Assembly: GCA_036403235.1 (NCBI GenBank)
Contig: DASWRI010000084.1
Coordinates: forward strand, 27,352-91,351
Direction: 5' to 3'
DNA from: JBGTFE01 sp036403235
GTDB lineage: Bacteria; Acidobacteriota; Blastocatellia; Pyrinomonadales; Pyrinomonadaceae
DNA length: 64,000 nucleotides
Shown here piece by piece: positions 8,779 to 17,600 of the stretch (the stretch's first letter is position 1; each line of letters starts with the position of its first letter). The position numbers and the translations under genes were made by a program. Below the pieces are notes generated by a model. It had not been told where the DNA came from. It saw nothing but the letters and a program-made list of their open reading frames with translations, and did not search any database.

Positions 8779-10254
8779 TTATTTTTTTATGGAAATACTT
8801 ATCGTATTTATTATGTTTTCACTCGATTGCGGATAAAAAGCGTCACTAACTCCTTCAATCAAGTGTTTCAAGCCAAAAGTCCTTTGTTTTTCGTCTTCGT
8901 TAATCGCTATAGCCGCATCGTCGATTGATGTCGAATTCTCCACCCAAGTCGGAATTTTGCCGACTACGTCTATCTTTAAGTTTTCGTCTCTTAATTCATT
9001 GGTTTGTAATTTTAATATGTGCGTTAAACCTCTTAATGTTTCATCCGGCTCGGTTATCGGCTCCACCGTTAGACTGTATTTACTGTTGCTCAATCGATAA
9101 TTAACCGTATCTAAAAAATAATTCGAATCCTGCATACTATTTGAAAAGTTAACGGCTAGGCTAAAGCCAAAAAGCCCCTTGGTCGCGGTTTCTTGAGAAA
9201 CCGAGGCATCTGTTATAGCGCCTTTTGCTCCGTCTTCAAGCTTAAAGTCGCCGATTCTAGGCCGTCGTAAAATTTTATACTCCAGCGAAGCCATTTCTTT
9301 TGTGGGCGAAAAAACTATGCGGTGGAGATAGCCGCCTTTGATGGTATCGAGTATTTTTTTATCGAGAATGGTTTTGACCTGTGCACTGTTTCCGAAAATC
9401 CAAATATAGTAAGGTCTTTTACAATGTAGTGAAACAGGCTTGTTGGTTTTGTCATAATAAGTTCCATCAAAATTTGATTGAAGTTGAATGACAATAGCCG
9501 ACAAATCGAGTTTTTTCATTTTTTCGACGAAATCAATATTGATTCCGACTTGTTGATTGTTTAGATAATCCTGCGCGTTGTTATTTTTTCCAGGAGAAAA
9601 GACAAAATCGGAAATCAAAATCGCCGCGTTTTTATCATCGACTTTCTCTACTACCGTATGAAGAATCTTTTGCAAATCCGATACGCCTCTGTCTCCTCCT
9701 CTTTGCTGAAAGGTCGAAGGTTCCAATCTTTCAATAAAGTCCTGAATGTCCTCTCGGAGCGCATTCTTTTTCGTATAGGTAATATTCTTGTTGATATAGT
9801 TTAGATTCAAATTGTCGCAAAAATCACTAGTCTTAAAATTTCCGAGCAGATTGTAAACGGCTGTCTCAAATTCGGTTACGCCTCTGACATATCCGTCCAT
9901 ACTTGCCGAGTTTTCAATGTAAACGTCAACATTAAATTTGGCATTTACGTTTGGCGCTTGATTTGGCTGCCAAATATCTTTTGCCGTCAGCGATATTTTT
10001 TTGGCTGTAAAGAATTTCAATAAATATTCGGCCAACTTGGAATTATCTATTTCCTTGTTTTCCTTAACGAATTGCTTAAAACTTGAATCGTTAGAGGCCT
10101 TAATTTCCTCGACGAGCGAGTTATATTCTTTTTCATCAATCTTATTGTCGTTTGAAGCAAACGACATTGCATCATTCTGAAAACGAGTAAAATCGGATTT
10201 GCAACCAGTAAGAGTAAGTAAAGATACAAACAATAAAAAATATAAAAATTTCAT
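8779..10254 (-). CDS. Lipoprotein with a vWA-like domain, first full gene of the operon
   Basis: The frame is open from an ATG at 10305, but the ATG at 10254 gives a textbook lipoprotein signal (MKFLYFLLFVSLL followed by TLTGC), so I use the later start (491 residues). About 85 residues after the lipobox, a segment DVYIENSASMDGY resembles the DxSxS metal site of von Willebrand A domains. A later strand, AAILISDFVFS, supplies the expected internal Asp. The region between is long and polar. The C-terminal third has alternating strands and may be a second beta domain. A single base separates its stop from the next start. Lipidation places it in the envelope, likely as a ligand-binding or anchoring component. 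The vWA assignment is based on motif shape only. Confidence 0.75.
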   Translation of the reverse strand: MKFLYFLLFVSLLTLTGCKSDFTRFQNDAMSFASNDNKIDEKEYNSLVEEIKASNDSSFKQFVKENKEIDNSKLAEYLLKFFTAKKISLTAKDIWQPNQAPNVNAKFNVDVYIENSASMDGYVRGVTEFETAVYNLLGNFKTSDFCDNLNLNYINKNITYTKKNALREDIQDFIERLEPSTFQQRGGDRGVSDLQKILHTVVEKVDDKNAAILISDFVFSPGKNNNAQDYLNNQQVGINIDFVEKMKKLDLSAIVIQLQSNFDGTYYDKTNKPVSLHCKRPYYIWIFGNSAQVKTILDKKILDTIKGGYLHRIVFSPTKEMASLEYKILRRPRIGDFKLEDGAKGAITDASVSQETATKGLFGFSLAVNFSNSMQDSNYFLDTVNYRLSNSKYSLTVEPITEPDETLRGLTHILKLQTNELRDENLKIDVVGKIPTWVENSTSIDDAAIAINEDEKQRTFGLKHLIEGVSDAFYPQSSENIINTISISIKK

Positions 10255-10333
10255 TGAAATTAATTTTGGGACGGACAAACTACAGTTTTTCAGAATTTTC
10301 TTCATTTTAATTAATAAAACTCAATCTGTTTTA

Positions 10334-10358
10334 CGAAATCCCCTTCAGAGGGGCTTCG
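10334..10358. terminator. Hairpin in the leader between the small gene and the lipoprotein gene
   Basis: The arms cgaaatcccct and aggggcttcg form a compact stem with a four-base loop, just after the stop of the small leftward gene and about 80 bases before the lipoprotein start. No T-run follows in the leftward direction, so it may stabilise or process the message rather than terminate it. Confidence 0.4.
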
Positions 10359-10359
10359 C

Positions 10360-10572
10360 TCAAATCTCTGTTGCCATCTGCTTATCTTTGACGACGCTTG
10401 GGCAGACGGATTCCTGCCCGCCAGGTTTGGCGATGACTTGGGCTTTGAATGCCTTTATTTTATTAAGCGCCGGCAGAAAAGCAGGGGCTGCGGCGAGACT
10501 TGTGATGTTGGCGTCGAAATGTTGTTCGGCGCTGCTTTGCATATTAAGTTTAGCTTTCTGGCTTGCGTTCAT
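10360..10572 (-). pseudogene. Small hypothetical gene, probably the truncated 5' end of a longer helical-protein gene
   Basis: The 70-residue frame starts with MNASQKAKLNMQSSAEQHFD. This resembles the N-terminus of a family of helical proteins of roughly 200 residues that I recall from Bacteroidota and related genomes (start MN.S..KLNM, then an Ala/Phe-rich helix and a KDK motif). Here it ends abruptly after SVVKDKQMATEI. A strong ribosome-binding site (aaggaggt) lies upstream but about 13 bases from the ATG. The middle of the frame is encoded by a small inverted repeat (gggcag ... ctgccc, about 10405-10424). I read it as a truncated remnant at the edge of the AT-rich island. A short intact gene is the alternative. 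Confidence 0.45.
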
Positions 10573-11030
10573 ATCTCTAGTTAATTACCTCCTTGGGTAT
10601 CGGATTTTTGATAAAACACCTTTTGTAATTAGCCAAAGCTTGCTGTCGGAGTTTGTCTATCTGAACGGCAACAGCGGTTTCTTTGGAGAAAAAGTCGATT
10701 CCTTTTGTGTAAATGCCGTCTGCAGGGACACAAACGGTGATTGTTTGATCGGAAAAAATCTACTGCATTATAAAAAAAGGCTAAACTTATATGTCAAAGA
10801 ACTGTGTTCAACTATAAAAAACCAATACAATTTTAAAACCCGAATAAAATACAGGCTGAAAAGCATAAAAGGCTTTGTTGGTTTAATACGTGCAGCGATA
10901 TTAATACTTAGCAAGATTTATTGCAAGCAAATTTTTTAGTTTTTTTGAAAAAATTGTTGTGCGTTACAAAAAATCAAAAAAGAACTTTGGAAAAAAATTC
11001 GAAAATCTTATGCGTTTGCTTAATTTACTA
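10573..11030. other. Intergenic stretch with leader signals, no convincing gene
   Basis: This AT-rich stretch between the divergent leftward operon and the rightward RDD gene has no frame that looks protein-like. Leftward it holds the promoter at 10767-10797. A hairpin at 10704-10734 (arms tttgtgt and acacaaa) lies in the presumed 5' leader of the operon. Confidence 0.5.
10767..10797 (-). promoter_or_regulatory. Consensus-type sigma-70 promoter of the leftward operon
   Basis: On the minus strand, TTGACA (10797-10792) and TATAAT (10772-10767) are both perfect matches, separated by 19 bases, which is longer than the usual 17. A transcript would start near 10760 and carry a leader of about 190 bases to the small gene and about 500 bases to the lipoprotein gene. 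Confidence 0.5.
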
Positions 11031-11060
11031 TTGACTACTTAAAGTGGTTTCTGATATTAT
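11031..11060 (+). promoter_or_regulatory. Candidate sigma-70 promoter for the RDD gene
   Basis: TTGACT (11031-11036) and TATTAT (11055-11060) are separated by 18 bases. The predicted start is about 75 bases before the ATG at 11142, which fits the only rightward gene here. Confidence 0.45.
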
Positions 11061-11141
11061 CACCTCAGTTTTGGTCATTTCAAAAGACTTCCCTAGTCAC
11101 ACGAAATCGTTTCTGATTTTACACAATATATTTTTAAAGCT

Positions 11142-12506
11142 ATGAATTGTCCCGTCTGCAATCGAAACAACGCCGTTACCTTGTCAATCTGTCCGAGCTG
11201 CGGAGCGATGATAAATGATTCGGTTCGCGAAGAACTCAAAGACAAGATTTCTCCAATCGCCAAACCGCTTAATCTTGAACGAAAGCCTTTGATTCCGACC
11301 AGGATTGAGCCGATGCCCCCGGTACTTAATAAACCGATTCCGCCGCCCGTCGTTCCCAGACCGCAAAAACCGTTCGTCGAAATGACGGTCGAAAAAGCGG
11401 TTACGCTCGAAACGACCGTTACGGCGGACATTTCGGTCAAACCGACAGCGTCGACGCTGGTCGAATTTCACAATAAAAACGCGACTGTGCCCGAGTGGCG
11501 TCTGCAGCTGCAAAATGCCGTTCTGAAAAGGCAAAATCGCTCAACTATACAAATTGGCAGCAGCGAGGCGATGGCCGCGCCGCAGGCGAAACTGGTTACA
11601 AACGGAGCGACGGCGCTTAAACCCGAGCCGCAGCCCGAAACGGAATCGGTTTTTCATGCGAATCCGACCGTCAACAGCGCGCTTCAGCGAATTCAGCAAT
11701 CGCGCCGCCAGTTTTTAGTCGAAGAAAAAGCGGAAATTGCGCCCGTCGTCGCGACAGCAACGGCCGCACCCGCCAAAAGTTACCCGTTTCGAATTGCGAC
11801 TAAATCGGGCGAAGTCGTACCCGTGCCGGTCGAAACGAAACCGGCAACTTTTATTGAGCCGAAACCGGCGACGGTTAATCAAACAATCAAACCGCGAATC
11901 GCCGCAACGCCGACGCTTGAGAAAAAGGAATTCGATACGAACAAGCTTCCGCCGCTGCCCGCAAAATCGGTTCAGGATTTTGATATTCACGCGACAAAGC
12001 CCGATGCGGACGTCGAAGAACTGGAAAAAACGGAAATAAAGCTCGTCGAAATTGAAGAATTCATCGAAGAGGAAGAAATTGAGACCGAAGAAATCGAAGA
12101 CCTTGCGCCGTTCGCGATGCGATTTAACGCCGGACTTTTCGATTTGATTATCGGCGCTTTCCTGAGCTTTATCTTGCTTACGCCGTTTATGATTAAAAAC
12201 GGAAGCTGGCTGACGACAGCCGGATTTCTCGCGTTTTGCGTATCGCTTGCGGTCGTCATGTTTATTTATATGACGATTTCCATCGGTCTTTACGGCCGAA
12301 CGTTCGGAATGCGTCTTTTCTCGCTTGAAGTCGTCGACATCGAGGGCGAAGAATATCCGACGCTTCATCAGGCGGCGGTCAGCTCGTGCCTTTATCTTTT
12401 ATCGCTCGCTTTGGGCGGCATCGGCTTTTTGACTTTGCCGTTTAATTCGGAAAAACGCGCCGTTCACGACCTTGTTTCGGGAACGATTGTCGTCAAGGAA
12501 ATTTAA
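11142..12506 (+). CDS. Zinc-ribbon and RDD-domain membrane protein
   Basis: The protein has 454 residues. The N-terminus is a zinc ribbon with two CPxC-type knuckles (CPVC at residues 3-6 and CPSC at 18-21). A long Pro/Ala/Thr/Glu-rich disordered linker follows (about 30-320). The C-terminal 140 residues form an RDD-type membrane domain with an Arg-Asp pair variant (MRFNAGLFDLIIGAF), two long hydrophobic helices, a GRTFGMRLF segment and a final helix. RDD proteins are small membrane proteins with proposed transport or ion-exchange roles. It is the first gene to the right of the composition shift and is followed by a 25-bp perfect hairpin. Confidence 0.8.
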   Translation: MNCPVCNRNNAVTLSICPSCGAMINDSVREELKDKISPIAKPLNLERKPLIPTRIEPMPPVLNKPIPPPVVPRPQKPFVEMTVEKAVTLETTVTADISVKPTASTLVEFHNKNATVPEWRLQLQNAVLKRQNRSTIQIGSSEAMAAPQAKLVTNGATALKPEPQPETESVFHANPTVNSALQRIQQSRRQFLVEEKAEIAPVVATATAAPAKSYPFRIATKSGEVVPVPVETKPATFIEPKPATVNQTIKPRIAATPTLEKKEFDTNKLPPLPAKSVQDFDIHATKPDADVEELEKTEIKLVEIEEFIEEEEIETEEIEDLAPFAMRFNAGLFDLIIGAFLSFILLTPFMIKNGSWLTTAGFLAFCVSLAVVMFIYMTISIGLYGRTFGMRLFSLEVVDIEGEEYPTLHQAAVSSCLYLLSLALGGIGFLTLPFNSEKRAVHDLVSGTIVVKEI

Positions 12507-12517
12507 TTTGGTCACAA

Positions 12518-12574
12518 GCGTAAAGTCTAAAGTCCAAAGTCTGAGAAATAGACTTTGGACTTTAGACTTTACGC
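12518..12574. repeat. 25-bp perfect inverted repeat (AAAGTC words)
   Basis: Both 25-base arms match perfectly around a 7-base loop (gagaaat). The arms are made of reiterated AAAGTC-like words. It sits between the RDD stop and the rqcH start, so it could terminate the first gene or insulate the second. Confidence 0.85.
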
Positions 12575-12588
12575 TTTAGACTTAAAAC

Positions 12589-14028
12589 GTGAACAATTCG
12601 ACTCTTCAAAAAATCTGCGCCGAACTCGAACTCGCTTTAAGCGGACAAAAGTTCGGCAAAATTTTTTCTCTTTCGCGTTTTCAGGCCGTGATTGATTTTC
12701 GCCTGACGGGCGCGCGTTATATTTTCGTCAGCATCGAGCCGACAAATCCTCGAATTTATCTCGTCCGGCGCGGCCTGCGTGATTTGGAAAAGCAATCTAA
12801 AAATCCGACGCCGTTTTTTCTGCACTTGCGAAAAAAACTGTCGAATGCGATTTTGCAGAAAATTTCAAAAATCGAAAACGAGCGCGTTTTGCGTTTTCAA
12901 TTTCTGGCCGAAGACGAAGTCGGGCACGAGGAAAATTATTCTCTGATTGCGCAGCTTACGGGACGCTCGGCAAATCTATTCCTGCTCGACAAAAACGATT
13001 TTATCCTCGACAGCGCCAGGGAAAATTCGGGCGAAGGACAGGAAATCGGCAGTCGATACGCGCCTCCAAAACGAGATGGGGAGACGGGGAGACGAGTAAA
13101 CGAGGAGATTTTTTCGCAAAGGGATTTTGCGAGTCTTTCGGAAAGTCTCGACGCGTTTTATTCGGAAAAAGAAGCTGAAAAGGTTTTTCAATCAAAAGCG
13201 CAAGGAGCGCGCGGAAAATTAAAACAGGAAATCGGAAAGCGCGAAAAGCTCTTAAAAAAACTCAATCAAGACCTCGCCGGACACGGCGACGCGGCGAAAT
13301 GGAAGCGATTCGGGGATTTGCTGCTGGCCAATCTTGCAAATGCCGTGCGCGATGGCAAAACGGTTCTGGTCACTGATTTTTACGACGAAAACGTGCCCGT
13401 CGTCGAAATCGAGATTGAGGAAAATTTATCGCTGACCGAAGCGGCCGAAAAATTTTTCCGCCGCTACACGAAAGCACGAAATGCGCTGGAAGAAATTTCA
13501 AAGCGATTGACGCTTCTCGAAACGGAAATCGCGGAATTAAAATCACAAAGCGAGATTCTCGAAGAAGCCATTGAAGCGGGAGACGAGGACGTTTTAGCCC
13601 ATTTTACGGGCGAAAGGCCGAAAGACGCGCTACCAAAATCAAAGAAAGCTTCAGCGGAAAATTTTACCGGCGCGCGTCGGTACACTTCGTCGGACGGGTT
13701 TGAAATTCTGGTCGGGAAAGGCTCGAAGGATAATGATTTTTTAACTTTTCGCGTGGCGAAATCAGGCGATTTGTGGCTGCACGCGGCGGATTATCCGGGC
13801 TCGCACGTCGTCGTCAAAAATCCGAATCGAATTGAAATTCCGCCGAAAACGCTTGTCGAGGCCGCGCAAATCGCCGCTTTTTTCAGCAAGGCCAAAGAGC
13901 AACCGAAAGTTGCCGTCCATTACACACAGAAAAAATTTGTAAATAAACCGAAAGGCGCGAATTTAGGTCTTGTGAGCTTGTCGAGTTTTAAGACGATTCT
14001 GGTCGAACCAAGGATAAGTCAAAAGTGA
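12589..14028 (+). CDS. rqcH: RqcH/NEMF-like ribosome quality control factor (NFACT family)
   Basis: The protein has 479 residues and starts at GTG 12589. It has an NFACT-N domain (about residues 1-190, formerly called fibronectin-binding FbpA), a central coiled-coil arm (about 200-345) and an NFACT-R domain at the C-terminus (about 365-470) with the typical DLWLHAADYPGSHVVVK segment. RqcH homologues bind stalled 50S subunits and add alanine tails to nascent chains. The protein is shorter than the Bacillus form of about 570 residues, mainly in the middle. A linker around 13070-13105 is low-complexity (repeated gggagacg) and probably unstructured. The stop lies inside the left arm of an inverted repeat. 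Confidence 0.88.
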   Translation: MNNSTLQKICAELELALSGQKFGKIFSLSRFQAVIDFRLTGARYIFVSIEPTNPRIYLVRRGLRDLEKQSKNPTPFFLHLRKKLSNAILQKISKIENERVLRFQFLAEDEVGHEENYSLIAQLTGRSANLFLLDKNDFILDSARENSGEGQEIGSRYAPPKRDGETGRRVNEEIFSQRDFASLSESLDAFYSEKEAEKVFQSKAQGARGKLKQEIGKREKLLKKLNQDLAGHGDAAKWKRFGDLLLANLANAVRDGKTVLVTDFYDENVPVVEIEIEENLSLTEAAEKFFRRYTKARNALEEISKRLTLLETEIAELKSQSEILEEAIEAGDEDVLAHFTGERPKDALPKSKKASAENFTGARRYTSSDGFEILVGKGSKDNDFLTFRVAKSGDLWLHAADYPGSHVVVKNPNRIEIPPKTLVEAAQIAAFFSKAKEQPKVAVHYTQKKFVNKPKGANLGLVSLSSFKTILVEPRISQK

Positions 14029-14074
14029 AAGCTGAAAACTGAAAAGCATTTCTGCTCTGAGTTTTCAGCTTTCA
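14026..14074. repeat. 15-bp perfect inverted repeat between convergent genes
   Basis: Arms tgaaagctgaaaact and agttttcagctttca flank a 19-base loop. The left arm begins with the rqcH stop codon and the right arm ends 3 bases before the end of the convergent tlpA-like gene, so it probably acts as a bidirectional terminator. Confidence 0.75.
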
Positions 14075-14077
14075 ATT

Positions 14078-14689
14078 TTATTCGCTCATCATTTTATCGA
14101 CGGTTTCTTTGAGCTGGCCGATGACGCGCGGGCCGCCGCCCGAGAAAACGCCGGTCATTTTGCCGTCACGGCTTATCAGGACGCTTTGCGGGACGCCTGC
14201 CAGCTTGCTGACTTTTGCAAATTCCTCAAACAATTTCCGGTCGGCGTAGCCGATTTGATAATTCAGTCTTTGCTTTTGAACAAAGGCGTTTATGTTTTCG
14301 GCCGTTTCGGGATTTCCGTCTTCGTCACCGACGTTCAAACCGATTATCTCAAAATTTTTGTCCTTGTATTTTTCCTGCAACTCAACTAAATGCGGCATTT
14401 CCTGGATGCACGGCCCGCACCAGATTCCCCACAGATTAAACAAAACGACTTTTCCCTTTTTGTCTTCTAATTTGAAAGTGCTGCCGTCAACCATTTTGAT
14501 TTCAGCCTGCGCGATGGCGGCGGGCGGCGGCGGATAACCGCTGTCATCGGCCTTCTTTGCTTCGTTCGAGCCCAAAGTCGTTTCGCCGGCCGGGCCTTTT
14601 TGCATACTTCCCGTCGTGCAGGCGGACAAGCTTGAAAATGCGATGCTGAGCGCTAAAAAAAATGTGAAATTCTTTATTAAATTCTTCAT
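14078..14689 (-). CDS. TlpA-like thioredoxin-fold lipoprotein
   Basis: The protein has 203 residues. A lipoprotein signal ends at LSAC (Cys24) and a Pro-rich linker follows. The thioredoxin-like domain of the TlpA/ResA/AhpC-TSA class covers about residues 60-200, with the redox motif WCGPC at 90-94 and the cis-Pro-type loop GVPQSVL. Such proteins reduce or exchange disulfides outside the cytoplasm, often for cytochrome maturation. It starts 9 bases after the FHA-ABC gene and is probably cotranscribed with it. Confidence 0.88.
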   Translation of the reverse strand: MKNLIKNFTFFLALSIAFSSLSACTTGSMQKGPAGETTLGSNEAKKADDSGYPPPPAAIAQAEIKMVDGSTFKLEDKKGKVVLFNLWGIWCGPCIQEMPHLVELQEKYKDKNFEIIGLNVGDEDGNPETAENINAFVQKQRLNYQIGYADRKLFEEFAKVSKLAGVPQSVLISRDGKMTGVFSGGGPRVIGQLKETVDKMMSE

Positions 14690-14698
14690 TAAAACCTC

Positions 14699-17600
14699 TT
14701 AACCAATGTCCTGCATGCGCAGAACGATGAGCGTGGCAACAACCAGCATTAAAAACATTAGCATTAAAACTATCTGATTTAAAACCTCGTTCATCCAGGG
14801 GTGCAGAAATGTGACGAGATTTTTCACCTCGGCGTCTTTAACTTTCTGCGGGTCGTCAATCGTCGGTTCGGGCGCGAGCTTCGGCATGTCGGCCGGTTTA
14901 CGCGGCGGATACGCGTTCAAATCGTCCTTCATATCCTTTTCGTAATCTTTCATTTTCTTTTCTTCTTTTTCGCGATAATCCTTGATTTTCTGCCGCGAAT
15001 CGACGATTAGCTTATCGTTTTCCGCTTCAATCCAATCGTAGTAGCCCTTGCCTTTGAATTTCCCGGACGGGTCTGCGCCTTCGACTTCGAGCGTGTCGAG
15101 CGCGGAAAAACGCTTCATCGTGTCAAACGACCAGGTCGCGGGCATTATCAGCCCGACGACTTTGTTAAGCCCGCTCGGCACGCCGACGAGGCCCGAAAAA
15201 AGAATCTGCGGAATCAAAATCAGAGGCACGAGCGAAGTCGCCATTTCCGAAGTCTTAACGAGCGCGGAAATCAGAAGTCCGAGCGCGATGCCGACTCCTG
15301 CCGTCAGTAGCATCACCCACAATTGCGGTATGCCGAGCAGCTCGCCCGGCATCGGCATCAGGCCGGTAATATCAAGGAATTTAAGCGGAACGAAGAGCAT
15401 CAGACATTGCAGCCCGACGACAATTCCGAGTATAAAAAGCTTGGAGAAAACATACGGCATCAGTCCGAGATTGACCATTCGCTCGCGGTTGTAAACGGCA
15501 CGCTCGCGGATAATTTCACGCGCCGAAAGCGATGTTCCGAACCAGACCGCGACGAGCGACAGAATAAAAAACGTAAAGTCGCGCGGCTGATTTTCGCCCA
15601 TCACGAGATAGGTCAAAACGGCGATAATCGGCGCTTGTATGAAAAGAATAAAAAGATTCAGCTTGTCGCGGAAAAGCACTTCCCAGTAGCGGCGCGAAAG
15701 CGTCAGGAATTGACGAATCGAGCCGAAAAGCCCCAGTCGTCGTTTCTTTTTAACCGTGTGCGACTGAACTTTTCCGAGCTCTTTGAGCGGTTCGTAAACG
15801 TTTCTTTTATACTGCGGCGTCTGCGTAAATTTCTGTTTCCATTCTTCGGCGACCTGCTCGGTTACCTGCTGGCGATTGCCGCCCTTTTGCAGACGTTCTT
15901 CAATCGGGTCTTCGATTTTGTCGTAAAGCTCCTTAAAGCTCGTCGCGCCGACGTGCGTGAGCGCTTCGTCGGGCTTGCCGTAGAAAACCAATTTTCCGCG
16001 CATCAGGAGCACGATTTTGTCGAACAATTTGACGTTTTCCATCGCGTGCGTCGTCAAAATCACGGTGCGTCCCGATTCGGCAATCTGCCGGAAAAGCTTC
16101 ATGATTTTTTCTTCCGTCGCCGGGTCGAGACCGGAAGTCGGCTCGTCGAGAAAGATGACGGAAGGTTTTGTAATCAATTCGACGGCGATTGAAACGCGCT
16201 TGCGCTGACCACCGGAAAGCTGGTTTATCGGCACGTCGCGGCGCTCTGAAAGTCCGGTCACGTCCATCACCTCGTTGATAATCTGGTCGATTTCCGAACG
16301 CGAAACGTCGCCCGAAAGACGAAGCTTGGCGACGTAGTAAAGCGTCCGGTAGACGGTTAGCTCGCGGTGAATAATGTCGTCCTGCGGAACGTATCCGATT
16401 GACTGTTTGATGGCGTCGAGATTTTGATAAAGGTCGAGATTGTTTATCAAAACGCTGCCGCTCGAAGCCGGACGCATACCGTTGAGCGCGTCCATAAACG
16501 TCGATTTTCCCGCGCCCGAAGGCCCGAGCAGACCGACAAATTCGTTCGGCAGAATCGAAAGCGAAACGCTGTCGAGCAGACGCACGATTCCGCCGCCCGC
16601 GCGATTTTTGACGTCTTTCGTGATATTGACCGAATCGATGCGCGTTTTTGAGCGCGTGTCGAAAACGCCGATGTTTCCCGCCTGGTCGATTCTGAGCAGA
16701 AACGAGCCGATTTGAACCGAATCGTTCAGCGTGATTCGCTGGCGCGAAATCCGGTTCCCTTCGATATAGACGCCGTTGGTCGAGTTCAAATCCTCGATAT
16801 CGACGCCCGAAGCGGTTCTGATGAGCCGCGCGTGCTGATTGGAAATCTGCAAACCGTCGAGCCGAATGTCGCAGCTTTCGGCGCGGCCGATGATTAATTC
16901 CTGTTTGCTGCCAAAGCTCAGAGACATCAAAAGCTGCGGCTGCGTCGATTGGTCTTTCGAGATTTTTTGCGAAATATCGGCTTTGAAAACCATCGTTTTC
17001 GAGCCGACTTCGGCCAGCATATTATCCAGATTGGCGGCTTGCGAAGCGGCGACGGCGCGCTGTCCGGCCAGCGAAGCGCCTTTCGGAGCGACGCGCGAAG
17101 GCAAATTAAAACGCAGAACCGGCCCGCCGAGCCCGAGCTGAATCTCGTCGTTGTGATAGACGGGCGTCGGCGTCGAAATTCTTTGCTCGTTGATTAAAGT
17201 TCCGTTAAAGCTGCCGTTATCGTAAACGACGAAATTATCCGCTTCGCGCCGGATTTCCGCGTGTTTGCGCGAAACCATGACGGCGTCGGCTTCCATGACG
17301 ATGTCGCAGTTCGGGTCGCGCCCGAGCCAGACGCTGTTTTTGGTAATCTTAAACGGCATCGACGCCGAATGAGCGCCGACAAAGTCGAGCTGCGCGGTCG
17401 TGACGGATTCGCTCGCTCGCGGAAAATTGCTTTGAGCGCCGACCGGCGGCGCGACGACAGGCGTCGGGTAACTTGGCGGCGACGCGGCATCGCTCTCAAG
17501 CCGAAGGACGCGCAAAACCGGCCCGCCCGAGCCGAATTGAATCGAGCTTCCCATCGCAACGGGTGTCGGCTGAGTGATTTTTTGACCGTTGACAGAGGTT

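Noticed and set aside
10199..10939. A 246-codon rightward frame with hydrophobic stretches
   Set aside because: It overlaps the lipoprotein start and the small remnant gene in antisense, has no ribosome-binding site and shows no family motif.
15323..16192. A 289-codon rightward frame inside the FHA-ABC gene
   Set aside because: It is antisense to a gene with intact Walker and FHA motifs; its Arg-rich composition is that of a shadow frame in GC-rich DNA.
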